From: Sutcliffiella horikoshii
GTDB lineage: Bacteria; Bacillota; Bacilli; Bacillales; Bacillaceae_I
Direction of reading: 5' to 3'
NCBI RefSeq assembly: GCF_019931755.1
Contig: NZ_CP082918.1
Coordinates: 1,406,001 to 1,470,000 of the forward strand
DNA: 64,000 nt
How positions within the stretch are numbered: position 1 is the stretch's first letter; the number at the start of each line of letters is the position of its first letter. Shown here in pieces: positions 24,910 through 33,642 of this stretch. Under the pieces are notes generated by a model, which did no database searches, had not been told where the DNA came from, and was given only the letters and a program-made list of their open reading frames with translations. A program made the translations under genes and the position numbers.

Positions 24910-26760
24910 TTAGTGACCACTAGATTTATGCAAACCTTTTAGAGAAGATAGCACGTTTTGAAATGGTTGTGTTGTTTTACTTGCTTCGAACTCTTGAAAA
25001 GGATCACCAAGTTTCTTTAACCTTTCCTGAACCGTGAATAGTGTAAATTCTTCTGGCCGTAAATCTTCTTTAACTTCCTTCCAATACAATGGTGTGGCGA
25101 CTGTTGGGACATCATTCCCTCTTAATGAATAAGGAGCAATAATTGTTTTGCCTTCTGCGTGCTGCACATAATCCACATACACTCTATTTCCTCTATGTTT
25201 TTTTAGCCGTTCCACTGTAAAGAGAGCAGGCTCTTTTGACACTAAATAATGTGCAATGAACTCAGTGAATTGCCTAGTTTCCTGATAAGTAAATTGTCCT
25301 TCCGGTAAAGGGATATATACTTGAAGCCCTTTTCTTCCCGACGTTTTAATGAAAGAGTGAAGTCCAAGTTGATCGAAAACGTCCTTCATCATCAAGGCAC
25401 CTGTTATTGCGATGGAAAAGTCCTCTTTGGTAGGAGGATCAAGATCAAAAACAATTTCACTCGGCTCAGTTGTAAGAACCGTTTGAAATGGGACGTGAAA
25501 TTCCAATGCAAGCTGATTGCCAAGCCAAATTAAGGTTTCCATATTGTTGCATAAAATAAAGTTAATATCTTGCTCAACATGAGTCTCTACAAATGAAGGG
25601 GCATAATCAGGACAATTCTTTTGATAAAAACTTTCCCCAGACATACCATGTGGAAAACGGATGACTGTGATCGCTCTGTTTTTTAAAAAAGGAAGCAAAT
25701 AAGGAGAGCTATAAGAAAGAAAATCGACAAAGGCCTGTTTTGTCACCAATGGTTCTTCCCAAAGCGGTTTGTCCGGGTTGGTGATGGAAACAGAAGCAGG
25801 GAGGGCTGGTTTTGATAAGTTATCCGCAGTACATTCCTTTACATCGACATCAAAGCGAAAACGCTTAAATTCTGGGTGTCTAAGCTGATTTTGATATATT
25901 TCTAAATAAAATATCTCTACGCAGATCCCTGGCTTTACATAAACAAATTTCTCATCCTCTCTGTAACTGTTTTGTTTGATGACTCCAATTAATGCAGATC
26001 TCTCTTCAGATGTTAGCCCATGTGAAAACAGACCAAGGTCCTCCACTGATCTATCTTTGAATACACCTATATGAAAATAACCATTATCCTTTTGATAAGC
26101 AGTGATAAAACATGTTACCGTTTGATAGTTTTTTACTTTAATCCAATCTGTTATACGCTTGCCTTTGCTGTATGTACTGTTGATTTTTTTTGCAATTAAT
26201 CCTTCGCCATGCTCCTGTTTGATTTGGGCCCACAATTCCTCAGAGTCGGTGGAAAAAGGAACGTATTGAAGTCTTGAACTGTTTTTTACAACAGGTGAAA
26301 GTGGTAAGCCACTTTGTTCAAAAAGCCGTAAAAGTCTTTTCTTTCGATCTGAAAATTTTGCTGACAGCAAAGCTTCTCCTTTAAGTTCCAGTAAATCAAA
26401 GGCTAAAAGTGTGGCGGTGTGCTCTTTGGATAGCGTGTTGATTTTTTCTTTCGTTTTCGTTCTTCCCCGTTTTTGTATCATCTGAAAATTTCCTTTTAGC
26501 GGAGAAGTTAAAACAACAAGTTCACAGTCTATTGTTACAGGAAGCATTTGTTTCCAAGCCTTGTTAAGGGTTAATTCGCTTAAGAAACGGACAATTTCGG
26601 GGAAGGAGGTGGAAAGTTCCGTTCCGCCTCTGCTTTGGAGACTAATGTGGTTGGTGTTTAAGGAGGCAATGCATCGAAAGCCATCATACTTGACCTCATA
26701 TACCCAATCATTCCCTTGAGGGGCATTTCGGTGAAGTGTGGGAAGCATTGGTTTGATCAT
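24910..26760 (-). CDS. ligD: ATP-dependent DNA ligase/polymerase LigD
   Basis: Bacterial NHEJ enzyme in the Bacillus order (ligase first, polymerase last). The ATG at 26760 (MIKPMLPTLHR) follows AAAGGAG and gives 616 aa. The ligase domain covers about 1-300, with the AMP-accepting lysine in EVKYDGFR (K24). The primase-polymerase domain covers about 325-600, with NPDKPLWEEP at its start and the metal-binding VFDLDPP motif. No separate nuclease domain is present, as in B. subtilis YkoU. It lies downstream of ku; together they repair double-strand breaks, in Bacillus mainly in spores. Confidence 0.95.
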   Translation of the reverse strand: MIKPMLPTLHRNAPQGNDWVYEVKYDGFRCIASLNTNHISLQSRGGTELSTSFPEIVRFLSELTLNKAWKQMLPVTIDCELVVLTSPLKGNFQMIQKRGRTKTKEKINTLSKEHTATLLAFDLLELKGEALLSAKFSDRKKRLLRLFEQSGLPLSPVVKNSSRLQYVPFSTDSEELWAQIKQEHGEGLIAKKINSTYSKGKRITDWIKVKNYQTVTCFITAYQKDNGYFHIGVFKDRSVEDLGLFSHGLTSEERSALIGVIKQNSYREDEKFVYVKPGICVEIFYLEIYQNQLRHPEFKRFRFDVDVKECTADNLSKPALPASVSITNPDKPLWEEPLVTKQAFVDFLSYSSPYLLPFLKNRAITVIRFPHGMSGESFYQKNCPDYAPSFVETHVEQDINFILCNNMETLIWLGNQLALEFHVPFQTVLTTEPSEIVFDLDPPTKEDFSIAITGALMMKDVFDQLGLHSFIKTSGRKGLQVYIPLPEGQFTYQETRQFTEFIAHYLVSKEPALFTVERLKKHRGNRVYVDYVQHAEGKTIIAPYSLRGNDVPTVATPLYWKEVKEDLRPEEFTLFTVQERLKKLGDPFQEFEASKTTQPFQNVLSSLKGLHKSSGH

Positions 26761-26816
26761 GATAATAACTCCTTTCATATCGATCATTCGTTAGTCAGAA
26801 GAAAACATCTAACTTA

Positions 26817-27707
26817 TCAGCTAGATGCTTTCTTTTTTCTGGTTGTCCGTTTTTTTGGCTTGGTACTGGATGTTTTCTTTTCAGAAGCGTCCGCCTTGGC
26901 CTCGGTCTTTTTCTTAGCGGTTTTGCCACCCTGGTCTTTGGTTCGTTCGATACTTGCTTGTAATGCGCTCATTAAGTCCACGACATTCGACTTATCTGAA
27001 TCAGTAGGAGTCGTGGTTCCTTCTTCTTTATTAATTTTTTCTTGTACCAGTCTGAGCACGGCTTCCCTGTAATCATCATGGTATTTTTCCGGATCAAATT
27101 CTGTAGTCAATTGATCAATTAAGGTAATGGCTGTATCCAGCTCTTTTTTATCTACTTCTTTTCGTTCTGGTACGCTTGGTACATCCCCAACATTACGGAC
27201 CTCGTCGGGATAATGCACCGTTTCCATCACAAGGCAATCCTTATAAACACGGACTATGGCAAGTTGCTGCTTGGAACGAATAGTAATTTCAGCAACCCCA
27301 ATTTTCTTGGAATCCTCCAATGCTTCCCGTAACAAAGAGTAAGCCTTGCTGCCATTCTCCCCAGGTCCTAAAAAGTAGGAGCGGTTGAAATAGATGGGGT
27401 CGATATCTTCGAGCTTTACAAAATCAATGATTTTTACACTTTTGTCTTCATGTTCTTCTTTTAATTGTTTTAGCTCTTCATCAGATAAAATGACATATTT
27501 TCCTTTTACATACTCATAGCCTTTTACTAAGTCATCTTGTTCCACTTCTTTTTCACAGTTTGGACAGACTTTCTCGTATTTAATAGGACTGTGGCACTCC
27601 TTGTGCAACGTTCTTAGTTTTATGTCTTTGTCTTCGGTGGCCGAATACATCTTTATCGGAATATTGACCAATCCGAAGCTGATGGAACCTTTCCACATTG
27701 TGTGCAT
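26817..27707 (-). CDS. ku: DNA end-binding protein Ku
   Basis: 296-aa bacterial Ku. MHTMWKGSISFGLVNIPIKMY opens the conserved core. A short Cys pair (CPNCEKEVEQDD) follows, then the DNA-encircling beta-barrel region ending at about residue 240. The C-terminal about 50 residues are Lys/Thr-rich (KKRTTRKKKASS), the type of tail that helps DNA binding. It is the first gene of a ku-ligD minus-strand operon, with ATG after TTTAGGTGAT. A TGAATAG-like hexamer upstream hints at SigG control, but its -10 is poor. Confidence 0.95.
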   Translation of the reverse strand: MHTMWKGSISFGLVNIPIKMYSATEDKDIKLRTLHKECHSPIKYEKVCPNCEKEVEQDDLVKGYEYVKGKYVILSDEELKQLKEEHEDKSVKIIDFVKLEDIDPIYFNRSYFLGPGENGSKAYSLLREALEDSKKIGVAEITIRSKQQLAIVRVYKDCLVMETVHYPDEVRNVGDVPSVPERKEVDKKELDTAITLIDQLTTEFDPEKYHDDYREAVLRLVQEKINKEEGTTTPTDSDKSNVVDLMSALQASIERTKDQGGKTAKKKTEAKADASEKKTSSTKPKKRTTRKKKASS

Positions 27708-27770
27708 GCTATATCACCTAAATTATCTTAAAATTTTGACAAAAGCACTATTCAGGTGCTCAGATGTAGT

Positions 27771-27792
27771 TTATCCTTATTGTAAAGGATAA
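27771..27792. promoter_or_regulatory. Perfect inverted repeat in the ku / SDR divergent region
   Basis: TTATCCTT-ATTGTA-AAGGATAA is an 8-bp perfect inverted repeat. It sits between the divergent starts of ku and the SDR gene, 32 bp before the SDR start codon. It could be an operator or part of the SDR promoter; no protein can be named. Confidence 0.35.
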
Positions 27793-27823
27793 GTATGATA
27801 AATATTGGAAGGGGTGTCTTTGC

Positions 27824-28912
27824 GTGAAGGGATATTTCTTTACTGGATTTCCGGGATTCATTTGCCAAGAGCTGGTGCGTGAATTGTTACTAACGAAAAA
27901 GAACGTCACAAATGTATTTTTATTAGTGCTTCCGACTCAAAAAAGCGTTTCTGTACCCATCATCCAAACCTATCACCAACAATTTCCGCATACAACGTTC
28001 CACCTTATTGAAGGGGATATCACACAACCAAATTTAAACATGAGTAGTGAAGACCAAAAGCTTGTAAAAAAAGAAACAAACTATGTGTATCATCTTGCCG
28101 CGATCTATGATCTAGCGGTGAAAAAAGAGATTGCCTATCAAGTGAATGTCAACGGAACAAAGCAAGTGGTGGAGTGGTTAAAGAAGCTCCCGAATCTCGA
28201 GCGGTTTATCTATTTCAGTACTGCTTATGTGGCAGGAAAAAGGGAAGGAAAGCTTCTGGAAACGGAATTGATACATGAGGCCTCATTTAAAAATTATTAT
28301 GAGGAAACAAAATATTTGGCAGAAATAATAGTGGACAGGGAAAAAGACCATTTACCAATAACGATCATTCGTCCTGGAATTGTAAAAGGACACAGTCAAA
28401 CAGGAGAAACAAGCAAATTTGATGGTCCATATCTTATGTTGAATTTTCTTCATTCTCTTCGGTTTTTACCATTAATCCCACATTTGGGCAAAGGGGAAGC
28501 AGAATTCAACGTTGTTCCAATTGATTATATTGTAAAAAGTACATGCTATCTGACCCATTCAGATCGCGCGCTAGGTAAGACTCTTCATTTGACCAACCCT
28601 GAGCCGATTACAATTAGAGAAGCATATACAGTTCTCATGGAAAAGTTTCTTAAAAAGGCGCCAACTGGATCTATTCCTCTCCCATTGGCAAAAACATTCC
28701 TTCGTGTTCCAACTGCGAGAAAGTGGCTGAAAGTGGAACGAGAGGCACTGGATTATTTCACATGGAAAGGCAGCTTTGATTGCAGGGAAGCAAGAAGAAT
28801 CCTTGGTGACGCAGATATAAACTGTCCGTCTTTCCATATAACCGCTGATATGATGGTAAAGTACTATAACGAACATAAATACGATCAGATGAAACACATT
28901 CATATATCGTAA
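27824..28912 (+). CDS. SDR family NAD(P)-dependent oxidoreductase (extended, reductase-like)
   Basis: 362-aa extended short-chain dehydrogenase. The nucleotide-binding loop is TGFPGFICQEL at residues 7-17 (G-x2-G-x2 variant). HLAAIYDL, the active-site Y-x3-K in YYEETKYLAE and IIRPGIVKGHS are all present. The ELVRELLL... and FDGPYLMLNFLH segments resemble the NAD_binding_4 (thioester reductase, male-sterility) branch rather than sugar epimerases. The start is a GTG after GGAAGGGGTG. The substrate is unknown. A composite repeat follows its 3' end. Confidence 0.85.
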   Translation: MKGYFFTGFPGFICQELVRELLLTKKNVTNVFLLVLPTQKSVSVPIIQTYHQQFPHTTFHLIEGDITQPNLNMSSEDQKLVKKETNYVYHLAAIYDLAVKKEIAYQVNVNGTKQVVEWLKKLPNLERFIYFSTAYVAGKREGKLLETELIHEASFKNYYEETKYLAEIIVDREKDHLPITIIRPGIVKGHSQTGETSKFDGPYLMLNFLHSLRFLPLIPHLGKGEAEFNVVPIDYIVKSTCYLTHSDRALGKTLHLTNPEPITIREAYTVLMEKFLKKAPTGSIPLPLAKTFLRVPTARKWLKVEREALDYFTWKGSFDCREARRILGDADINCPSFHITADMMVKYYNEHKYDQMKHIHIS

Positions 28913-28935
28913 GCTTTGAAGAAAGTATAAATACG

Positions 28936-29272
28936 GTTGATTTCCGTTCCAGGCGCTTCGCTTGCCTGCGGGCGGTCCGTGAGCCTCCTCGGCTTGCGCC
29001 TGTGGGGTCTCACCTGTCCCTTCCTCCCGCGGGCGTCTACGCGCCTTCCACTACAATCAACAAAGTTACTTCATTCACCATATTTAAAATGCTATCTAAC
29101 CGACTTACTGAAAAATCAATATCGTTCCTTTTACGTAATTTATAGCTGTGAATTGGAGCAAATGGCGAAGACTCCTACGGGGGAGTAGCGGCAATGTTGA
29201 GACCCCGCAGCGAAGCGAGGAGGCTCAAGGTCGCCCCGTGGAAAGCGCAGCCATTTGCGGAAAGGAACAGCG
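28936..29272 (+). repeat. Composite repeat A-linker-B (copy 2)
   Basis: Type A arm at 28936-29061, linker of 83 bp at 29062-29144, reverse type B arm at 29145-29272. The linker keeps CTTCATTCA near its start, TATCTAACCGA in the middle and TTTTACGTAATTTATAGCTG at its end, as in the other composites. It is followed by a terminator at 29290. Confidence 0.9.
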
Positions 29273-29289
29273 AAGTTTAACCAAATTCA

Positions 29290-29322
29290 AAAAGGACCAA
29301 GCGGTTATGCCTGGTTCTTTTT
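29290..29322 (+). terminator. Terminator after composite repeat 2
   Basis: Stem AAGGACCAAGC / GCCTGGTTCTT with one mismatch and one G-U pair, loop GGTTAT, then TTTTTAT. It is more than 370 bp downstream of the SDR gene, so the composite repeat is probably inside that transcript. Confidence 0.65.
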
Positions 29323-29777
29323 ATATGCAATCATACCGAAACGAAAGAACTAATGGAAAATAAATTGTAGGTAATTCGAAGTATTCTAAAATTATTTTTT
29401 GTCTCTCCCCCGAAAAGATTGAAACATTCACGTAACATTTAAGTGACTAGTCAATGATAATTGGCCAAGGCAATAAAGGAGGACATGGAATAACGCTAGA
29501 AAAACGACGAAATGGACATATAAACCAACTATTTTTTGAAAGAAAATAACCTCTGAATTTTCGGGCAATGGAATAATGTTACTTATATTAACTTATTATT
29601 ACAATCAGATCAGGCTTAACAGGTTTTTACATTGACATTTTATAGATAAAAGTACACCTTTATATATAGACAGGTGACTTTTTCTATAGATGAAAAAGCC
29701 TCCTTCTTAATACATGCTTATGAACTCATTTATTTATATAATATGTTAAAAGATAAGCAGGAGGAGAGGTGAAGCCG
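29323..29777 (+). other. Long leader/promoter region of sigI-rsgI
   Basis: 455 bp without a gene. It holds GAAACA-TTCAC-GTAACA at 29421-29437, a reverse-orientation WalR-like direct repeat with one mismatch. It also holds a TTGACA at 29632 with no well-spaced -10, and two adjacent small inverted repeats: CACCT/AGGTG at 29655-29676 and CTTTTTC/GAAAAAG at 29678-29698. A TATAAT lies at 29737-29742. B. subtilis sigI is under WalR and autoregulation; the element for SigI itself could not be identified with confidence. Confidence 0.4.
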
Positions 29778-30551
29778 GTGCTGAGCCTACTTTTTAAATT
29801 CGGCAAACGACGCACAAAGACTCTTGAAGATGAAGTGCTGGAAATACAAGCTGGCAATATTCAACTACAAAACAATCTGATTAATAAATATAAACCTTTT
29901 ATCGCTAAAGCAGTGTCATCCGTGTGTAAAAGGTATATAAGTGAAACGGATGACGAATTCAGTATCGGGTTGATCGCCTTTAATGAAGCGATAGAGAAAT
30001 ATTCCAAAGACAAGGGCAGCTCCTTGATTTCTTTTGCAGACCTGATCATTAAGCGCAGAGTTATCGACTATATAAGAAAAGAGAGCAAAAACTCTACCGT
30101 TACGATGTCTGAACAGGAAGTTGATCAAGACGATTATGCTTCTAACAAAATAGAAGCTACTTTATCTGTGGAAGAATTCAATAAACAGATTGATCAAGAG
30201 CATCGAAGAGAAGAGATCAAGTACTATCAAACGGTTTTAAATGAGTTTGGACTTAGCTTTGCAGATCTTTTGGAATGCTCACCTAAGCACGCTGATGCAA
30301 GACAGAATGCCATAGAGGTTGCACATACTCTCGTACAAAACCAAGACCTGAAAAATCATCTGTTCGAAAAGAAAATGCTGCCAATGAAACAGTTGGAAGG
30401 CTTGGTGGATGTGAGTAGAAAAACAATAGAACGCAACCGGAAATACATTATTGCCGTTTCCATTATATTATCGGGGGATTATATATATTTGAAAGATTAT
30501 TTAAAAGGGGCGATTACGAGTGAAAAAAGGGATTGTGCTCGAAGTTCATGA
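29778..30551 (+). CDS. sigI: RNA polymerase sigma factor SigI
   Basis: Heat-responsive sigma factor of the SigI group. The GTG at 29778 (LSLLFKFGKRR follows) is preferred, because AGGAGGAGAGG directly abuts an upstream in-frame GTG at 29769. The sigma region 2 core is seen in FIAKAVSSVCKRYISETDDEFSIGL and IKRRVIDYIRKE; the C-terminal half (MKQLEGLVDVSRKTIERNRKYIIAVSIILSGDY) is the SigI-specific helix-turn-helix. About 257 aa. It overlaps rsgI by 32 bp, so sigma and anti-sigma are translationally coupled. Confidence 0.95.
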   Translation: MLSLLFKFGKRRTKTLEDEVLEIQAGNIQLQNNLINKYKPFIAKAVSSVCKRYISETDDEFSIGLIAFNEAIEKYSKDKGSSLISFADLIIKRRVIDYIRKESKNSTVTMSEQEVDQDDYASNKIEATLSVEEFNKQIDQEHRREEIKYYQTVLNEFGLSFADLLECSPKHADARQNAIEVAHTLVQNQDLKNHLFEKKMLPMKQLEGLVDVSRKTIERNRKYIIAVSIILSGDYIYLKDYLKGAITSEKRDCARSS

Positions 30552-31695
30552 TGAACATGTCACCATTCTGACCCCTGAGGGTGAGTTTTTGAAATCGAGA
30601 AAACAAAAGGGGCAAGTGGTTTTAGGGGAGGAGATCGTTTTTTTTCCTTTGCATAGGGCAGAGACCGCAAAAAAAGGGAAATTAGCTTCTGCTTTACGCG
30701 GGAAGTGGGCCATTATCAGTGTAATGACTGCTATCATTTTGGCTTTGACTCTGTATCCTAGATATGCAAGTAACCAAGTGTATGCGTACGTCTCCGTTGA
30801 CGTCAATCCTAGTATTGAACTGGGCATAAACAAAGATATGAAGGTTATCTCAATGGATGCTTACAATAAAGAAGGCGAAGATATCCTTAAGCAATTGGAA
30901 AATTGGGAGAATCAGGATATCACAAGCGTGTCGTCAAATATATTTGATATTTTCCGTCAAAAGGGATTTCTTACTGAAAATAGCGAAGTGCTGATAGCTT
31001 CGGTATTATCTAATGACACTAATTCTGGATGGAAAACGTTGATGCAGAATAAAATAACGACCATCTCAGAAAAAGTCCAACAGGATAAGGTCAGTATTAC
31101 AACATTGGAAACCACCATTGAAGAGCGTTCGGATGCTTTAAAAGAAGGGATTTCCCCTGGGAAATACATTCAAAAAGAACAAAAAACTGAATTGGTTGAC
31201 AGTGAAGATACGTCCAAGTCAGAACCTGCACCCACTATGCCTTTAAACCAAAAGCCACTTGAAATAAAGCATACCAATGCAAATGAAGAGAAAAGTGGTC
31301 CGCCAAGTTTTGTAGTAATAAAGAAGAGCGAGAAAGAAGCGGAAAAAAATGAGCGTAAGGAATGGCAAGAACAGCAAAAAATAGATAAAAAAGAACAACA
31401 AGAGGTTTGGAAGCAAGAAAAGAAAGAATGGAAAAAAGAGAGAGAAGAACAGCGGGAAGATAGGAAACAAAAGGGGAAAGAACATAGGGAAGATAAGAAA
31501 CAGCAAAAAGAAGAAAACCGAGTGGATTGGAAACAAGATAACAGGGGAAACAAGGGGAATGACAACGGAAATAATAGATCGGACAAAGAAAAGAAGGGAC
31601 CTCCTTCTCATGCCAAGCCAAATACTAAACATGATCAAAATGATTCAAACAAAGGGAAAAAGAATCATGATGAAAAAAGAGGGAACGAAAGGTAA
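30520..31695 (+). CDS. rsgI: Anti-sigma factor RsgI
   Basis: Membrane-bound anti-SigI factor. The RsgI N-terminal domain is at residues 1-55 (KKGIVLEVHDEHVTILTPEG), one transmembrane helix at about 66-84, then an extracytoplasmic domain beginning YAYVSVDVNPSIELGIN, the region that undergoes autoproteolysis in related proteins. The last about 140 residues are extremely charged (Lys/Glu/Asn/Asp-rich, probably helical then disordered). AAAGGGGCG precedes the GTG start inside the sigI end. Cell-wall or heat stress is the expected signal. Confidence 0.93.
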   Translation: MKKGIVLEVHDEHVTILTPEGEFLKSRKQKGQVVLGEEIVFFPLHRAETAKKGKLASALRGKWAIISVMTAIILALTLYPRYASNQVYAYVSVDVNPSIELGINKDMKVISMDAYNKEGEDILKQLENWENQDITSVSSNIFDIFRQKGFLTENSEVLIASVLSNDTNSGWKTLMQNKITTISEKVQQDKVSITTLETTIEERSDALKEGISPGKYIQKEQKTELVDSEDTSKSEPAPTMPLNQKPLEIKHTNANEEKSGPPSFVVIKKSEKEAEKNERKEWQEQQKIDKKEQQEVWKQEKKEWKKEREEQREDRKQKGKEHREDKKQQKEENRVDWKQDNRGNKGNDNGNNRSDKEKKGPPSHAKPNTKHDQNDSNKGKKNHDEKRGNER

Positions 31696-31742
31696 CTTTT
31701 GTTGTCATAAATAACATACATCCAGAGCCTACATAATAAGAG

Positions 31743-31769
31743 GAACCCAGAGTATTTTACTCTGGGTTC
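31743..31769. terminator. Terminator between rsgI and sspD
   Basis: Perfect 12-bp stem GAACCCAGAGTA/TACTCTGGGTTC with a 3-nt loop, between the convergent sigI-rsgI and sspD units. It probably works in both directions although the T-tracts are weak. Confidence 0.8.
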
Positions 31770-31786
31770 TATCCATTCATATTAAA

Positions 31787-31975
31787 TTATTTACCATTCA
31801 TCTGAGATTGTGCTTGAGCTACTAGGCGTTTAGTGATTTCTCCACCAACAGAACCATTGGAGCGTGCAGCAGTGTCAGAACCAAGAGATACACCAAATTC
31901 TTGTGCAATTTCGTATTTGATTTGGTCAAGAGCTTGCTCGATTCCAGGTACGAGTAATTTATTGCTACGTGCCAT
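31787..31975 (-). CDS. sspD: Alpha/beta-type small acid-soluble spore protein
   Basis: 62-aa SASP that coats spore DNA and gives UV resistance. Family features are the [16 protein letters not shown] segment, which contains the GPR protease cleavage region, and [16 protein letters not shown], which contacts DNA. The ATG at 31975 ([11 protein letters not shown]) with AGGAGTGAT upstream is preferred to one three codons earlier. A SigG-like promoter lies at 32025-32054. Position next to rsgI and ktrD supports sspD by synteny with B. subtilis. Confidence 0.93.
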   Translation of the reverse strand: MARSNKLLVPGIEQALDQIKYEIAQEFGVSLGSDTAARSNGSVGGEITKRLVAQAQSQMNGK

Positions 31976-32024
31976 TCTAATCACTCCTTTATGTGTTCAG
32001 CTTTTCATTTGAAAGCTGTAAAGT

Positions 32025-32054
32025 TAGTATGAGATATTCTTTCTAATCAATACT
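32025..32054 (-). promoter_or_regulatory. SigG-type promoter of sspD
   Basis: On the minus strand the -10 is CATACTA (32031-32025), an exact match to the forespore SigG/SigF consensus. AGTATT about 17 bp upstream (32054-32049) serves as a weaker -35. The -10 ends 50 bp before the sspD ATG. Confidence 0.65.
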
Positions 32055-32124
32055 GGAAAGTATTAGACAAATACTGTAATATAAGTGATATTCCTTTGAA
32101 AAGTGAAAGAGTGAAAGGGCAATT

Positions 32125-33483
32125 ATGATAAAATTTAAAAATACTATTACCAAGAAAATACATAGTCTTTCTCCAGCGCAGCTCATAGTCAGCTTTTATT
32201 TTATTGCTGTACTTATTGCAGTAACTCTTCTTAGTCTTCCTGTAGCAAGATATGATGGAGTTGATTGGAGCTTCATCAATGCTCTATTTACGGCAGTCAG
32301 TGCCGTTAGTGTTACTGGCTTGACTGTACTAAATACAGTGGAGACTTTTACAGTACCAGGGATCTTTATCTTGGCATTTGTCCTGCAATTTGGCGGGGTA
32401 GGAGTTATGGCGGTAGGAACTTTTATCTGGCTTCTTTTAGGGCGAAAAATTGGTCTTAAAGAGAGAAGGCTGATGATGATTGATCAAAACCAGTCCAATC
32501 TCTCCGGAATTGTGAAGCTGATAAAGCAAATTCTAGTTTTGATTCTCTCTATTGAGTTGCTGGGTGCACTTATTTTAGGAACTTATTTCTTGTCCTATTA
32601 TGATACCTGGCAGGAAGCTTTTTTTCATGGTTTTTTTGCCTCAGTGAGTGCGACCACCAATGGTGGATTTGACATTACCGGTCAATCACTCATCCCATTT
32701 GCCAATGATTATTTTGTGCAATTCATTGTGATGATATTGATTACTGCTGGTGCTATCGGATTTCCTGTTTTAGTGGAAGTGAAAGAATTTATCGTCAACA
32801 AAAATGGAAGATTTCGCTTTTCTTTATTTACCAAAATTACAAGTATCACGTTTGCTTGTTTGATCACGTTAGGTGCACTGGCTATTATTATATTGGAATC
32901 TAACGCTTACTTCAAAGGGATGAGTTGGCATGAATCCTTGTTTTATGCGCTATTTCAGTCCGTAACTACAAGAAGTGGCGGGCTTGCTACAATGGATGTC
33001 AGTGAATTCGGCATTTCTACGCTTCTGGTCATGTGTGGTCTCATGTTCATCGGTGCATCACCAAGTTCTGTTGGCGGTGGTATCAGAACGACGACATTCG
33101 CCTTGAATATTTTGTTCTTATTTCATTTCGCACGAGGGCATAAAAATATTAAAATTTTTGGAAGAGAAATACACGAGGAAGATATTATTAAGTCGCTGGT
33201 TGTTCTTCTTCTTGCTATACTCATTTGCTCCTCTGCAGTGATTATACTAAGCGTCACGGAAGAATTTGCTCTTATACAAATCTTATTTGAAGTCTGTTCT
33301 GCTTTCGGAACAACGGGGCTTTCTATGGGGATTACACCTGATTTATCTTCAATAGGAAAGTTTATAATAATTTGTTTGATGTTCATCGGACGTGTGGGAC
33401 TGTTGACTTTCCTGTTCATCCTTGAAAGTAAACAAAAACCACCGAACTACCGTTATCCGGTGGAAAGAGTCATTATTGGATGA
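32125..33483 (+). CDS. ktrD: TrkH/KtrB-family potassium transporter subunit
   Basis: 452-aa channel-like K+ uptake subunit. The four pore-loop repeats are visible with their selectivity residues: AVSVTGLTV, SATTNGGFD, SVTTRSGGL and AFGTTGLS. About eight to ten hydrophobic helices surround them. It needs a cytosolic RCK subunit (KtrA/KtrC), which is not adjacent; B. subtilis ktrD is likewise encoded alone and lies near sspD, which supports the symbol. No strong ribosome site other than GAAAGGGC is seen before the ATG. Confidence 0.88.
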   Translation: MIKFKNTITKKIHSLSPAQLIVSFYFIAVLIAVTLLSLPVARYDGVDWSFINALFTAVSAVSVTGLTVLNTVETFTVPGIFILAFVLQFGGVGVMAVGTFIWLLLGRKIGLKERRLMMIDQNQSNLSGIVKLIKQILVLILSIELLGALILGTYFLSYYDTWQEAFFHGFFASVSATTNGGFDITGQSLIPFANDYFVQFIVMILITAGAIGFPVLVEVKEFIVNKNGRFRFSLFTKITSITFACLITLGALAIIILESNAYFKGMSWHESLFYALFQSVTTRSGGLATMDVSEFGISTLLVMCGLMFIGASPSSVGGGIRTTTFALNILFLFHFARGHKNIKIFGREIHEEDIIKSLVVLLLAILICSSAVIILSVTEEFALIQILFEVCSAFGTTGLSMGITPDLSSIGKFIIICLMFIGRVGLLTFLFILESKQKPPNYRYPVERVIIG

Positions 33484-33501
33484 TGGATATATTATTTGTT
33501 G

Positions 33502-33528
33502 GAGAGGCCACAAAGTGGTCTCTTTTTT
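33502..33528 (+). terminator. Terminator of ktrD
   Basis: Stem GAGAGGCCAC/GTGGTCTC with AAA loop, then TTTTTT, 18 bp after the stop. Confidence 0.9.
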
Positions 33529-33572
33529 AGTACTAAAGCTTATGGTTATCGAAATTTTTTTTAAAAAAACTA

Positions 33573-33602
33573 TTGCAATCGCTTTCAGAAACGTGTTATT
33601 CT
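33573..33602 (+). promoter_or_regulatory. cre box overlapping the lacI-family gene promoter
   Basis: TGCAATCGCTTTCA at 33574-33587 matches the CcpA consensus TGNAANCGNWNNCA. It overlaps a TTGCAA -35 (33573-33578), spaced 17-18 bp from TTATTC/TATTCT. CcpA bound here would block initiation, giving glucose repression of the regulator and perhaps of read-through into the sugar operon. Confidence 0.65.
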
Positions 33603-33618
33603 TCTATTAACAAATTAT

Positions 33619-33632
33619 CCGAAACGTTTTGG
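33619..33632. promoter_or_regulatory. LacI-type operator upstream of the regulator gene
   Basis: CCGAAACGTTTTGG, a near-palindrome with central CG typical of LacI-family sites. The same 14-mer recurs at 34679 and, inverted, at 34725. It overlaps the ribosome-site region 11 bp before the regulator ATG, suggesting autorepression. Confidence 0.8.
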
Positions 33633-33642
33633 GAGGAAAACC

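Noticed and set aside
28937..29363. Frames inside composite repeat 2
   Set aside because: Open frames caused by the GC-rich arms; similar frames appear in the other composites (for example 56561-56857 minus, 56844-57029 plus and 50727-51041 plus) without conserved starts.
31170..31638. Three long hydrophobic minus-strand frames
   Set aside because: They are antisense shadows of the Lys/Glu-rich RsgI tail; no ribosome sites.
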